Notes: generated by a model from the sequence alone, not told the origin. A stretch of 64,000 nt of DNA from Oscillospiraceae bacterium (GCA_029225165.1 JAQXVY010000014.1:1-64000); one strand, 5' to 3'. Shown: positions 9,698 to 20,027, numbered from the stretch's first letter. Numbers and translations: made by a program.

Positions 9698-10990
9698 TTG
9701 AATAAATTTGTAGTTAACGGTGGAAAACAGCTTAACGGCGAGGTTACAATAAGCGGTGCGAAAAATGCCGCAGTTGCAATAATCCCCGGCGTTATTCTCT
9801 GTGACGAGCCTTGCAGAGTTGAAAATATACCAAACATCAGCGATGTAACACTTATCGGCACTATTCTCAAGGAAATGGGTGCTGATGTTAAAAGAGTAAA
9901 TAAATCAACACTTGATATAGACCCACGAAACATTAGAACACACGAAGCAACAACAGACCTTGTAAGAGGTATGAGAGCGTCATACTATTTACTTGGCGCT
10001 TTGCTTGGCAGATTTGGCAAGGCAAAGGTTTTGCTTCCCGGCGGATGTAACTTTGGTGTAAGACCTATTGACCAGCACCTTAAGGGCTTTGAGGCAATGG
10101 GCTGTACCCACGAAATTTCCGACGGCGCTATTGACATCAAAAGCAGCGGTGGTAAGCTAAAGGGCAACAACATCTACCTTGATGTTGTTTCTGTGGGTAC
10201 AACAATCAACCTGATGCTTGCCGCAGTTAAGGCAGAGGGTCTTACTGTAATTGAAAACTGTGCAAAGGAACCTCACGTAGTTGATTTGGCAAACTTCCTT
10301 AACTCAATGGGTGCAAATATCCGTGGCGCAGGTACGGATGTAATAAAAATCCGTGGTGTGGAGTACCTTAGAGGTATAACATATTCAATAATTCCCGACC
10401 AGATTGAGGCAGGTACCTATATGGCTGCCGCAGCGGCAACAAGGGGCGTTGTAACAGTTAAAAACATCACTCCAAAGCACCTTGACTCAATTACAGCAAA
10501 GCTTCGTGAGATTGGCTGTAAAATTGAAGAATATGACGAGGCTGTGCGTGTTGACGCAAGGGGCAGAAATCTTACCCGTTGCAACATCAAGACAATGCCG
10601 CATCCCGGCTTTCCTACCGACTGTCAGCCACAGTTTGTTGCAATGCTCACATCCTGTAACGGAACAAGCATTATAAACGAAAATGTGTGGGATAACCGTT
10701 ACCAGTACATCAGCGAGCTTCAGAGAATGGACGCAAAGATTTCCGTTGAGGGAAGACTTGCTATCATAGAGGGCGGAAGACCTCTTAAACCTGCATCTGT
10801 AAAGGCTACTGACCTGAGAGCAGGTGCCGCAATGATTATAGCCGCACTTACAGCCAACGGTACAACAGTAATCAGCAACATTCAGTATATCGAAAGAGGA
10901 TATGAAGAGGTTGTTGAAAAGTTCCGTGAGCTTGGGGCAGACATCAAAAAGGTGTACGACCCTGAGGGAGAGCTTGCAGAGTCTGTTTAA
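9698..10990 (+). CDS. murA: UDP-N-acetylglucosamine 1-carboxyvinyltransferase
   Basis: NKFVVNGGKQLNGEVTISGAKNAAVAIIPG and LLGRFGKAKVLLPGGCNFGVRPIDQHLKGFEAMG; TTG start with GGAG RBS. Confidence 0.95.
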   Translation: MNKFVVNGGKQLNGEVTISGAKNAAVAIIPGVILCDEPCRVENIPNISDVTLIGTILKEMGADVKRVNKSTLDIDPRNIRTHEATTDLVRGMRASYYLLGALLGRFGKAKVLLPGGCNFGVRPIDQHLKGFEAMGCTHEISDGAIDIKSSGGKLKGNNIYLDVVSVGTTINLMLAAVKAEGLTVIENCAKEPHVVDLANFLNSMGANIRGAGTDVIKIRGVEYLRGITYSIIPDQIEAGTYMAAAAATRGVVTVKNITPKHLDSITAKLREIGCKIEEYDEAVRVDARGRNLTRCNIKTMPHPGFPTDCQPQFVAMLTSCNGTSIINENVWDNRYQYISELQRMDAKISVEGRLAIIEGGRPLKPASVKATDLRAGAAMIIAALTANGTTVISNIQYIERGYEEVVEKFRELGADIKKVYDPEGELAESV

Positions 10991-11010
10991 GCCTAAATAA
11001 TGATTTATTT

Positions 11011-11039
11011 GTAGGGGTACGAAAGTATCCCTATTTTTA
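11011..11039 (+). terminator. Intrinsic terminator after murA
   Basis: TAGGGGTAC-GAAA-GTATCCCTA followed by T-tract. Confidence 0.7.
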
Positions 11040-11074
11040 TAGATATAGAAGTAATAAAGAACTGAGGAAGAAAA

Positions 11075-11863
11075 ATGGCAAAGCTAATACCCCTTTTCAG
11101 CGGAAGTAAGGGCAACAGCTACTACATAGGCTCATATGACGGCGGAATTTTGATAGACGCCGGAAGAAGCTGTAAGCAAATTGAAAATGCCCTTGGCAAC
11201 AATGACATAGATATTAAAAAAATCAGAGGTGTGTTCATCACCCACGAGCATATCGACCACTGTTCTGCCCTTAGGGTACTTATAAAGAAGAACAACATTC
11301 CTGTATTTGCCACAGAGGGTACAATGGAGGGGCTTATAAGAGATAACAGGATAGAGCCGGGTGCAGAAACCCGCATAATTTCAAAGGAGATTGCTTTGGG
11401 GGATATGCTGGTGGAGGCTTTTCCAACAAATCACGACACAATTGAGCCTTGCTGTTACCGTGTTACAACCTCTGACAACCGCAAGGCAATGGTTGCAACC
11501 GACCTTGGCATTGTAGGTGATGAGGTGAGGAATGCCTTTTACGGTGTAGATGCATTGGTGCTGGAGAGCAACCACGATATTGCTATGCTTAAAAACGGAT
11601 TTTATCCATATTATTTAAAGCAGAGGATTTTGTCCTCCAACGGTCACCTGTCAAACGAAAGCTGTGCATTGGAATTGCCTGAAATTATTGAGAACGGAAC
11701 AATGCGTATTATGCTTGGACACCTAAGTCAAGACAACAACCGTCCTGACATTGCTCTTAAAGAAAGCTTGGGAGTTTTGACTCAAAGGGGCTTTAAGCGT
11801 GACTACGACTACACCATTGATGTAGCGCCTGTGGAAAGTAACGGAAAGGTAATACTATTCTGA
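11075..11863 (+). CDS. MBL-fold metallohydrolase (YycJ/WalJ-like)
   Basis: LIPLFSGSKGNSYYIGSYDGGILIDAGRSCKQIENAL and FITHEHIDHCSAL. Confidence 0.9.
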   Translation: MAKLIPLFSGSKGNSYYIGSYDGGILIDAGRSCKQIENALGNNDIDIKKIRGVFITHEHIDHCSALRVLIKKNNIPVFATEGTMEGLIRDNRIEPGAETRIISKEIALGDMLVEAFPTNHDTIEPCCYRVTTSDNRKAMVATDLGIVGDEVRNAFYGVDALVLESNHDIAMLKNGFYPYYLKQRILSSNGHLSNESCALELPEIIENGTMRIMLGHLSQDNNRPDIALKESLGVLTQRGFKRDYDYTIDVAPVESNGKVILF

Positions 11864-12345
11864 TGTTGACGGTAAACATAATTTGTATAGGTAAACTAAA
11901 AGAAAAATATTGGGTAGACGCAATTAAGGAGTACAGCAAGCGACTTTCTTCATTCTGCAAATTTTCTGTCATTGAGCTTTCAGAGTGCAAGGTGAACTCC
12001 GACCCAAACGAAAAGCAGATTCAGCACATTTTGCAGGAGGAGGGAAGTGCAATCCTCCAAAAGATAAAGCCCACTGACTACACCGTTGCTATGTGCATTG
12101 AGGGTAAGGTTATATCCTCACCCCAATTATCCAGCCTTGTTGACAATGTTCAGCTTGACGGAAAAAGCACCCTGAACTTTATAATCGGCGGAAGTTGGGG
12201 ACTTTCCGAGGAGGTTAAGCAAAGGGCAGACTTTAAGCTGTCTATGGGGAAAATGACCTTCCCTCACCAAATGGCAAGGGTAATGCTTACGGAGCAGATT
12301 TACCGCAGTTTCCAAATCAGCAGTAACGGAAAATATCACAAGTAA
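11863..12345 (+). CDS. rlmH: 23S rRNA (pseudouridine1915-N3)-methyltransferase
   Basis: INIICIGKLKEKYW-type N-terminus, FIIGGSWGLSEEVKQRADFKLSMGKMTFPHQMARVMLTEQIYRSFQI; 1-nt overlap with the upstream stop. Confidence 0.95.
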   Translation: MLTVNIICIGKLKEKYWVDAIKEYSKRLSSFCKFSVIELSECKVNSDPNEKQIQHILQEEGSAILQKIKPTDYTVAMCIEGKVISSPQLSSLVDNVQLDGKSTLNFIIGGSWGLSEEVKQRADFKLSMGKMTFPHQMARVMLTEQIYRSFQISSNGKYHK

Positions 12346-12361
12346 TTTATTCAGTGTTTCC
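12346..12361. repeat. Solo terminal-repeat remnant of the 159-bp MITE family
   Basis: TTTATTCAGTGTTTCC is identical to the right end of copy 3 and directly follows the rlmH TAA. Confidence 0.65.
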
Positions 12362-12385
12362 ATAATTACAGAAAGGGGTGGAATT

Positions 12386-14119
12386 ATGGCTTTTGACGGA
12401 GTTATGCTTCACTATGTTAAGGAAGAAATAAAGGGAAATGCAATAGATGCAAGGGTGAGCCAAATTCATCAACCAAACAGGGATGAGCTTGTTATTGCTC
12501 TCCGTTCAAAAAACGGAAACAAAAAGCTCCTTATATCCACCCGTGCAAATTCTCCAAGGGTGTGCTTTACAGAACATTCTCCTGAAAACCCTGCAACACC
12601 GCCAATGCTTTGTATGTTACTTAGAAAAAGGCTTGGCGGAGCAAAGCTTGTGGATATTCGTCAGCCGGAGTTGGAGAGGATTTTGTTCCTTGATTTTATT
12701 GCCATCAACGAGCTTGGGGACAGGGTAAAGCTTTCCCTGTGTGTTGAAATAATGGGAAAGTACAGCAACATAATACTTGTTGACGAAAATGACAACATTG
12801 TTGACGCACTAAAGCGTGTTGACTTTACAATGAGTACACAAAGACTTGTTTTGCCAAACATCAGGTACGAGCTACCGCCAAAACAGGATAAGCTTTGTAT
12901 TTTCACAAGTGACAGCAGAGAAATTGTACAGAAGTCCCTTGACACACCGGGAGAGATGAAGCTTTCCAAGGCGCTTCTTTCTGCAATGCAGGGTATTTCT
13001 CCCATTATCGCAAGGGATCTTGAATACCAAATCGGTGTTGAAAGCAACAGGGAAGTCACAGTTGTTGACAAGGTAAAGCTGATTGAAAAAATAGATAAGC
13101 TCCGTGAATATATTGCAGAGGGCAAAAACTGTCCTACAATGATGATAAAGCCTGACGGCAAACCCTTTGACATTGCCTTTGCCGACATAATGCAGTACGG
13201 GGAAATGGCAAGTAAAAAGAGGTTTTTGTCCTTTTCTCAAATGCTTGACTCCTTCTATTACGAAAGGGATAAGGCGGAGCGAATTAAGGTTAAGGGACAG
13301 GATTTGTTCCGACTTTGCTCCAATATTAAGGATAAGCTTGCAAGAAAGATTGCGGTTCAGCAAAGGGAGCTTTCCGAAAGCCTTAACAGAGAAGAGCTTA
13401 GAAAAAAGGGCGATTTGCTCCAGGCAAATATGTACAAGATGGTTCGTGGACAAAGCTTTATTGAGGTGGAGGACTACTATAACAACAACGAGAAGATTAA
13501 GATTAAGCTAAATCCTACCTTGAATCCAAGCCAAAATGTGCAAAAGTACTACAAGGATTACCGCCGTGCAAAGACAAGGGAAGAGATGCTGACGGTACAG
13601 ATTAAAAAGGCACAGGAGGAGCTGGAATATATTGACTCTGTACAGGAAAGTCTATCTCGTTGTGAAAGCGAAAGGGAGCTTTCCGAGATACGCCTTGAGC
13701 TTGCAGAGGAGGGATATGTCCGCCAAAATACAGGCTCAAAGGGCAACAAAAAAGTTAAAACCCTGCCGCCAAAGGAGTACAAGTCCTCCGACGGCTTTAC
13801 AATATATGTTGGCAGAAACAACAAGCAAAACGATATATTAACCCTTAAAACTGCAAGGAATTACGATATGTGGCTACACACAAAGGATATTCACGGAAGT
13901 CACGTTATCATTGTAAACGACAACAGAGAAATCAGCGACATCGCAATAAAAGAGGCGGCATCCCTTGCGGCATACAACAGTAAGGCAAAGGAAAGCACCA
14001 ATGTTCCTGTTGACTACACCATAGTGAAAAATGTCAGCAAGCCCAGGGGAGCAAAGCCGGGTATGGTGATTTATGTAAAAAACAAAACTGTGTATGTAAA
14101 TCCAAAGGAAACTATTTGA
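12386..14119 (+). CDS. rqcH: NFACT family / RqcH-like ribosome quality control protein
   Basis: MAFDGVMLHYVKEEIKGNAIDARVSQIHQPNRDELVIALR, KTARNYDMWLHTKDIHGSHVII and KPRGAKPGMVIYVKNKTVYVNP. Confidence 0.93.
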   Translation: MAFDGVMLHYVKEEIKGNAIDARVSQIHQPNRDELVIALRSKNGNKKLLISTRANSPRVCFTEHSPENPATPPMLCMLLRKRLGGAKLVDIRQPELERILFLDFIAINELGDRVKLSLCVEIMGKYSNIILVDENDNIVDALKRVDFTMSTQRLVLPNIRYELPPKQDKLCIFTSDSREIVQKSLDTPGEMKLSKALLSAMQGISPIIARDLEYQIGVESNREVTVVDKVKLIEKIDKLREYIAEGKNCPTMMIKPDGKPFDIAFADIMQYGEMASKKRFLSFSQMLDSFYYERDKAERIKVKGQDLFRLCSNIKDKLARKIAVQQRELSESLNREELRKKGDLLQANMYKMVRGQSFIEVEDYYNNNEKIKIKLNPTLNPSQNVQKYYKDYRRAKTREEMLTVQIKKAQEELEYIDSVQESLSRCESERELSEIRLELAEEGYVRQNTGSKGNKKVKTLPPKEYKSSDGFTIYVGRNNKQNDILTLKTARNYDMWLHTKDIHGSHVIIVNDNREISDIAIKEAASLAAYNSKAKESTNVPVDYTIVKNVSKPRGAKPGMVIYVKNKTVYVNPKETI

Positions 14120-14137
14120 CAGTAACAATATTTAAAC

Positions 14138-14187
14138 CCCAATGCTCAAATTGTTATTTTATACAATTGAGTATTGGGATTTCTTTT
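14138..14187 (+). terminator. Intrinsic terminator after rqcH
   Basis: CCCAATGCTCAAATTGT / ACAATTGAGTATTGGG stem then T-rich tract. Confidence 0.7.
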
Positions 14188-14360
14188 GTCAAAATATATA
14201 ATTTGGGGCAGAAAAACTCTATTAGATTTAACCTATTTTTAATATTTTCTTAATATTCTTTAAAGGAATTTTATTGACAAGGTTATATATTACAATTACA
14301 TTAGGGTAATTTGTAAAAATAATCCTATACATATCGACTTCTTAACCGGAGGTAAGACAT

Positions 14361-16028
14361 ATGGATGCTTACAGTATGGTGCTTAATGTGATTATGGCAC
14401 TTGGTGGACTGGGACTTTTCCTTATTGGTATGAAAAATATGGGAGAAGGTCTTGAACTTGCGGCAGGAAGCAAGCTTCGTAATCTGCTTGAAAAAATCAC
14501 AAGCAATAAGTTTATTGCTATGCTTGTGGGTGTTTTGGTAACAGGTGTTATCCAAAGCTCATCTGCAACTGACGCTATGGTTGTGGGCTTTGCAAATGCA
14601 GGTCTTATGGAGTTTGGACAGGCAATCGGTGTTCTGTTTGGTGCAAAAATCGGTACAACGGTAACTTCACTGCTTTTGGCTATTGACATCAAGGCATTTG
14701 TGCCTATATTCATTTTCATTGGTGCTCTTATCATCACATTTGTTAAGAAGAACAACTACAAGTACTACGGACAAATTGCAGCAGGATTTGGTATGCTGTT
14801 TTTGGGACTTTCACTAATGAGTGAAAATCTGCGTTTTATGGGCGAAAGCCAGGCTTTCCTCAGCATTGCAGACAAGCTTTCTTTCCCTCTTTTGGGACTT
14901 TTGGTTGGTATAGTATTTACAGGTATAATTCAAAGCTCCTCGGCATCTGTGGGTATTTTGATGGCGCTTGCCACAGCCGGAGTTATCACAAGTCTTGACC
15001 AAGCTGTTTATGTTGTGTTCGGCTTTAATGTTGGTGCTTGTTCGGCTGCTATTCTGTCATCCTTAGGCGCTAACAGAACTGCAAAGCAGATTGCACTTTC
15101 TAACCTGTTAATCAGCTGTTTCGGTGCTGTTATTATGACTGTGGTTGCAGTATTCCTGCCATTCACAGATATTATCAATTATTTCTTGCCTGCGGACAAG
15201 GTTGGCGTAGCGGCTCAGATTTCCGCCGCCCACATAATCTTCAACATTTTAATCACAGTAATACTTCTCCCTTGCTCCAACTTGATTATCAAAATCACAA
15301 GGCTTATTCTGCCTGACCTTGAAGAGGATAAGGAGAAAATGGGCACAGTTTACCTTGACAACCGTATCCTTACAACACCTCCTATGGCTGTCAGACAGGT
15401 TGAAAAAGAGTGCGAAAGACTTAGCACCTTGGCAAGAAAAAGCTACGATTATGCTATAAAGTCATTCTTTGACCAAGATGTAAAGCTAATTGAAAAGGTT
15501 GAAAAGAACGAAAAGGTTGTGGACTTCCTAACCCACGAAATTACAAACTACATTGTTAAGATTAACGGCTTGGATATTTCGGACGAGGACAGAAAGATTA
15601 TGGGCGTTATGTACTCTGCAATTCAGGATTTGGAGCGTATAGGCGACCATGCAGAGAATATTACCGAATGTGTAAAAACTATGCTGGAGGGCAAAATTAC
15701 CTTCTCCGAGGATGCGCTTAGAGAGTTAAAGCATCTTGATTCCCTTGTGATTTCTCTCCTTGACACTGGATTTAAAATGTTCAACACCCAGAACCCTGAC
15801 CCTGTTCTTGCAGAAGAGGTTGTAGCCACAGAGGATGAGCTGGACGATTATGTTGACGCCTACAAGGCAAATCATATCAGGAGAATGAACAGCGGTCTTT
15901 GCTCGGCAGAGAACGGCACAATATTCCTTGAAATGCTCACAACACTTGAAAGAGTGGGCGACCACGCAAACAATGTAGCCTTTTCCATCCCAAGCAAAAA
16001 GCTTAGGTCTGTTGTAAACGATGACTGA
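14361..16028 (+). CDS. Na/Pi cotransporter family protein with C-terminal PhoU-like domain
   Basis: GVIQSSSATDAMVVGFANAGLM and GIIQSSSASVGILMALA paired QSSSA motifs; PhoU-like helices (DLERIGDHAENI, LERVGDHANNVAF). Confidence 0.93.
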   Translation: MDAYSMVLNVIMALGGLGLFLIGMKNMGEGLELAAGSKLRNLLEKITSNKFIAMLVGVLVTGVIQSSSATDAMVVGFANAGLMEFGQAIGVLFGAKIGTTVTSLLLAIDIKAFVPIFIFIGALIITFVKKNNYKYYGQIAAGFGMLFLGLSLMSENLRFMGESQAFLSIADKLSFPLLGLLVGIVFTGIIQSSSASVGILMALATAGVITSLDQAVYVVFGFNVGACSAAILSSLGANRTAKQIALSNLLISCFGAVIMTVVAVFLPFTDIINYFLPADKVGVAAQISAAHIIFNILITVILLPCSNLIIKITRLILPDLEEDKEKMGTVYLDNRILTTPPMAVRQVEKECERLSTLARKSYDYAIKSFFDQDVKLIEKVEKNEKVVDFLTHEITNYIVKINGLDISDEDRKIMGVMYSAIQDLERIGDHAENITECVKTMLEGKITFSEDALRELKHLDSLVISLLDTGFKMFNTQNPDPVLAEEVVATEDELDDYVDAYKANHIRRMNSGLCSAENGTIFLEMLTTLERVGDHANNVAFSIPSKKLRSVVNDD

Positions 16029-16064
16029 TAAGTATTTTATATAAAATATAATATGGTTTATTTT

Positions 16065-16096
16065 GGGTTGTCGCCTTGTTGCGATAACCCTTTTTG
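16065..16096 (+). terminator. Intrinsic terminator after the Na/Pi transporter
   Basis: GGGTTGTCGC-CTTGTT-GCGATAACCC-TTTTT. Confidence 0.75.
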
Positions 16097-16208
16097 TTAT
16101 GCGAGTGTGTTTACTCCTTTTGTCATCTCAAGCCACCAAAATGTCATCCCGAGCTTGTCGAGGAATCCCCTACCTGTACCACCCATTTTGTTAGAGTAAC
16201 CATACTTT

Positions 16209-16293
16209 CATATTACCTATTAGTGTCGATTTAGGCACTACTGCTATCCTTTCAGATTCTTCGGTCGTTTCACCTCCTCGGAATGACAGGGGT
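16209..16293. repeat. Dispersed intergenic repeat, copy A
   Basis: Strong match in inverted orientation to 59860-59946 (TTAGTGTC...AGGCACTACTGCTATCCTTTCAGATT...CTCGGAATGACAGGG). Confidence 0.75.
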
Positions 16294-16599
16294 AGAGTTT
16301 TTTGGAATACATCCAGCCTCCCTCAGACGAGTATTCCCTTGCTAAGGGAAATGTCACGAAGTGACAAAGGGTTTGCCGTTTTCGCCAGAAAAAGGGGGAC
16401 CGCTTGCGGTGGAAGGAGGAAAAAAGTGTTCTCTTTTGCTTGTTTTGTCTTTAGAGGATAGTATGGTTATGTGTTCTTATTCATACTGTGACATCTAAAG
16501 ACATACCAAGATATATTGACTACTTTTTCACTCCCTCCGTCACGGCAAAAGCCGTGCCACCTCCCTCATCCGATGGAGGCTTTGTTTAGTTCGTAATAT

Positions 16600-16660
16600 C
16601 ATATAACCTGATAGCGTAGATTTAGGTGCTACTGCTTTCCTTTCAGATTTCCCTGTCTTT
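16600..16660. repeat. Dispersed intergenic repeat, diverged copy B
   Basis: ATATAACCTGATAGCGTAGATTTAGGTGCTACTGCTTTCCTTTCAGATTT parallels copy A. Confidence 0.55.
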
Positions 16661-16690
16661 ACCACTAATTTTTTAGGAGAATAGGTGTGT

Positions 16691-16725
16691 AAAAAGGTCG
16701 GGCAATCTTTTGGATTACCCGACCT
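16691..16725 (-). terminator. Intrinsic terminator of the membrane glycosyltransferase-like gene
   Basis: AAGGTCGGGCAATC...GGATTACCCGACCTT with minus-strand U-tract. Confidence 0.7.
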
Positions 16726-16746
16726 TGAAATTATATTAATAAAGAT

Positions 16747-18438
16747 TTATCTTGTTTTGCTTTCAATCTTCATAATGATGTTTTTGATGTATTTGCCTAC
16801 AGTTTTCTTTTCGGAGCTTTTGTCACCGCTGAATGTCCTTGGCTTTATGATGAAGTAAAGTCCGTAGGAGGCGAACAGCAACATAATGATGAAGTATGTA
16901 AGCACATACTGGCTTTTTGCTTCAAACAGCAGATGATATAGGAAACCGCCGATTAGTCCGGAAATAAGCATTATTGCCTCTGCACCGATTTTCTTTTTGA
17001 TTAGTGCTGCCATACCCACAGCAAAGAGGATGAATGAAATCATTTGGAAGAAGTCAAAATAATCGTAGAAGAATTTGCTCCAACCGCCTGTGTATATGCT
17101 TTGGAGTAATGAACCGTCCTCAACCTCACCAAAGGTGTGTGCCTTAACCTGACTTACCCACAGGCTTTCGTATGATGGCTCGTTCCACTGTGAAAGCACC
17201 TTTTTGCTAAAGAAATCCCTTGTGTATGCAGGGTCGGACTTGAATTTTGCCTTTCTCAGTTCAATGTCCTCTTTGGCAATTTTGTTTGCCTCCTCTGTGT
17301 TGCAGTTGGCTGTTAGATAATTTGATTTGCTCAAATCGTTGTACCAACCCGGCGCCATACCCGATTCGTTAAGACCGGCGTCAAGGTAAAGTGTCTGGCT
17401 TACACCGTCACCAAGCTTAACACCGCTTCTTGATTCGTAACTATAAATAATCAGGTTAAATGAACCTACGGCAATCAGGCAGACAAATGCAACGGAAACA
17501 AGGTAAAGCCACTTTTTAGACCTTATTACATAAATAATCAAGCCTATGCTAACGGCGGCAAGCCAAATCATATTGTTGTACTTTGCAATAATGGACAAAG
17601 CAAGAAGCAATGAGGCAGGGATAAACAGTAAGTATCTGTTTTTCTTTTCACTTTGCATAAACTTAATAACGAAGCAACATCCCCACATTGCACTTGCAAT
17701 ACCGATTAGGTTGCCGTAAACAAATGTGGTAAAGAAGATTGCCTGTACGCATCCTGCAAGCATAAAGGTTGTAATAAATGTAACAGCCTTGCTGTTAAAA
17801 ATCATCTTGCCCATCTTGATGATAGCCATATAAAGGGCTGTAAGAGCCAGTACATTCACTACCTGCATTATCATTGAGGAGTCTGTACCGAAAATTCTGT
17901 AAAAAATCTCACAGATAAATACATATCCAAGCTGGAAAGGATATAGTTGATAGTAGCTTACATTGTTGTAAAAATCGTTGTTGCTTGTAATGAATGAATT
18001 ATAGTTGCCCTTTGCAACCTCCATAGCGGTTTGGGTAACTGTTCCCGAGTCGGCGGCAGGTATACTCTCTACCATAAATATCCAAATGAAACCCAGTGTT
18101 ACGGTGTAAACAGCCAGTCCCGCCATTAAAATGGTATCGCTGATTTTTAGGAATGCGTTTGCATACCGCCTCAGCGCAAACACCACAAGGAAGAAAGCGC
18201 CCAGCAAAAAGAAGTTCATTGCAAGGTCATCCTTTTCGTAAAGGATGTGTTCTCCTCCAAAGTTTGCAGGGTCGATGACAGAGGTTTGAAACACCGACAT
18301 AATCGCCACATAACCAAAGAAGATAAAGGACAGAATAGTTACGCCGTAGGAGCATATCAGTTCCACCAAATTTCTCTTTTTCAGGTTAGGAGCAACAATT
18401 TTTTCTTTTGCAGATTTTGCATTGCTTGTATTACCCAT
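16747..18438 (-). CDS. Multi-pass membrane protein, GT39/PMT-like glycosyltransferase
   Basis: Many hydrophobic TM segments; FITSNNDFYNNVSYYQLYPFQLGYVFICEIFYRIFG resembles the dolichyl-phosphate-mannosyltransferase-like layout. Confidence 0.6.
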   Translation of the reverse strand: MGNTSNAKSAKEKIVAPNLKKRNLVELICSYGVTILSFIFFGYVAIMSVFQTSVIDPANFGGEHILYEKDDLAMNFFLLGAFFLVVFALRRYANAFLKISDTILMAGLAVYTVTLGFIWIFMVESIPAADSGTVTQTAMEVAKGNYNSFITSNNDFYNNVSYYQLYPFQLGYVFICEIFYRIFGTDSSMIMQVVNVLALTALYMAIIKMGKMIFNSKAVTFITTFMLAGCVQAIFFTTFVYGNLIGIASAMWGCCFVIKFMQSEKKNRYLLFIPASLLLALSIIAKYNNMIWLAAVSIGLIIYVIRSKKWLYLVSVAFVCLIAVGSFNLIIYSYESRSGVKLGDGVSQTLYLDAGLNESGMAPGWYNDLSKSNYLTANCNTEEANKIAKEDIELRKAKFKSDPAYTRDFFSKKVLSQWNEPSYESLWVSQVKAHTFGEVEDGSLLQSIYTGGWSKFFYDYFDFFQMISFILFAVGMAALIKKKIGAEAIMLISGLIGGFLYHLLFEAKSQYVLTYFIIMLLFASYGLYFIIKPRTFSGDKSSEKKTVGKYIKNIIMKIESKTR

Positions 18439-18616
18439 AATTTTTTAAATCCTTTTCTTTTATTTGTGTGCCAAACAGCCGTATATCCTATTTATAGGTG
18501 TCCGGCACAGGTTACTTTTAATTATATCTAAAATAGACAATAAATTCAAGTGGATATTGAACATATTAGATTTTTATGATAAAATACACCGTAAATGACT
18601 TTTTTGGAGAATTGTT

Positions 18617-19129
18617 ATGATAAAAAAATATCTTGAAATAGGAAAAATTGTAGGAACTCACGGCATCAGAGGTGAATGTCGTGTTGAGCTTTGGTGCGAC
18701 AGCGGAGAGTTTTTCTCTTACTTTAAAGCTTTGTACCTTGATGATAAGGGTGAGAAGAAAATTTCCGTAAAAAGCCGACCGCACAAAAACATTGCCCTTA
18801 TGAAGATTAAGGGTATAGAAAATATTGACGACGCAATACCACTTGTGGGTACTGTGCTGTATATGGACAGAAATGACTGTCCTTTGCCTGATGATGTGTA
18901 CTTTGTACAGGATATTATCGGCTGTGAGGTGCGCAACATCAACGATGGAACAGTATACGGCAGGGTTAGTGATGTCCTGAACACAGGCGCAAATGATGTG
19001 TACGAGGTAAAGGGTGAAAGTAATAAACCCTTTTATATGCCTAAAATCGACGAAATTGTTAAGGAAGTTAATGTAAGTGATGAGTATATACTCATTGAAC
19101 CAATGAAAGGGCTTTTTGATGAGGATTGA
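18617..19129 (+). CDS. rimM: Ribosome maturation factor RimM
   Basis: YLEIGKIVGTHGIRGECRVELWCD and YMPKIDEIVKEVNVSDEYILIEPMKGL. Confidence 0.95.
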   Translation: MIKKYLEIGKIVGTHGIRGECRVELWCDSGEFFSYFKALYLDDKGEKKISVKSRPHKNIALMKIKGIENIDDAIPLVGTVLYMDRNDCPLPDDVYFVQDIIGCEVRNINDGTVYGRVSDVLNTGANDVYEVKGESNKPFYMPKIDEIVKEVNVSDEYILIEPMKGLFDED

Positions 19130-19859
19130 TATAATAACGCTGTTTCCCGAAATGTGTGATGCGGTGCTTAACGAGAGTATAATCGGCAGAGCACAGAAAA
19201 AGGGTGTGCTTGAAATTGTTACACATCAGCTAAGGGACTTTGCCTTTGACAAGCACAAAAGGGTGGACGACACCCCCTACGGCGGTGGAATGGGTATGCT
19301 GATGAAGGCAGAGCCTATTGCACTTTGCTTTGAGGATATTTGTAAACAGATAGGTACAAGACCGCATTTTGTGTATATGTCCCCACAGGGTAAAACGCTG
19401 ACACAAAGTCACCTTAAGGAACTGGCACAAAAGGAAAATATCTGCGTTTTGTGCGGTCACTACGAGGGTGTTGACCAGCGTGTTCTGGACAGCCTTATTG
19501 ATGAAGAAATTTCAATAGGTGACTATGTGCTGACAGGGGGAGAGTTACCGGCACTTGTGTTTGTTGACGCACTTTCAAGAATGTCAAAGGGTGTGCTTTC
19601 CGACGACTTGTGCTTTACCGAGGAAAGTCACTACAACGGACTTTTGGAGTATCCACAGTACACCAAGCCACAGGAGTGGCGTGGTATGGAGGTGCCACCG
19701 GTACTTACAAGCGGTCACCACGCAAATGTTGACAGGTGGAGATATGAGCAATCCCTGATTAACACCGCAAAGAAACGACCTGATATGCTGAAAAATAAAA
19801 AACTTTCACCTGAAGATGAAATTCTTGTGCATAATTTCCTAATCAGTAAGGAAAAGTAA
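19119..19859 (+). CDS. trmD: tRNA (guanine37-N1)-methyltransferase
   Basis: MRIDIITLFPEMCDAVLNESIIGRAQ, VDDTPYGGGMGMLMKAEP and ISIGDYVLTGGELPALV; overlaps the rimM 3' end. Confidence 0.96.
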   Translation: MRIDIITLFPEMCDAVLNESIIGRAQKKGVLEIVTHQLRDFAFDKHKRVDDTPYGGGMGMLMKAEPIALCFEDICKQIGTRPHFVYMSPQGKTLTQSHLKELAQKENICVLCGHYEGVDQRVLDSLIDEEISIGDYVLTGGELPALVFVDALSRMSKGVLSDDLCFTEESHYNGLLEYPQYTKPQEWRGMEVPPVLTSGHHANVDRWRYEQSLINTAKKRPDMLKNKKLSPEDEILVHNFLISKEK

Positions 19860-19868
19860 GAAGTTTAG

Positions 19869-20027
19869 GGAAACACTGATTAAATCATTTGCACAGATTG
19901 TGCTGTCAGATTTTTTGTCGGTATGTTCAAAAAACCGCAGGAATACTGACGTATTGTGAGGATTTTTTGGGCATACCGGCAGAAAATATGCGTACAAGAT
20001 GTGTAAAGTGATTTATTCAGTGTTTCC
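19869..20027. mobile_element. MITE-like palindromic element, copy 3 (159 bp, inverted relative to copies 1/2)
   Basis: GGAAACACTGATTAAATCA...TGATTTATTCAGTGTTTCC; begins about 9 bp after the trmD stop; TA on both flanks. Confidence 0.8.

Noticed and set aside
12661-13188. Long antisense ORFs within rqcH (12661-13188, 12872-13453)
   Set aside because: Overlap a convincing full-length conserved gene on the plus strand.
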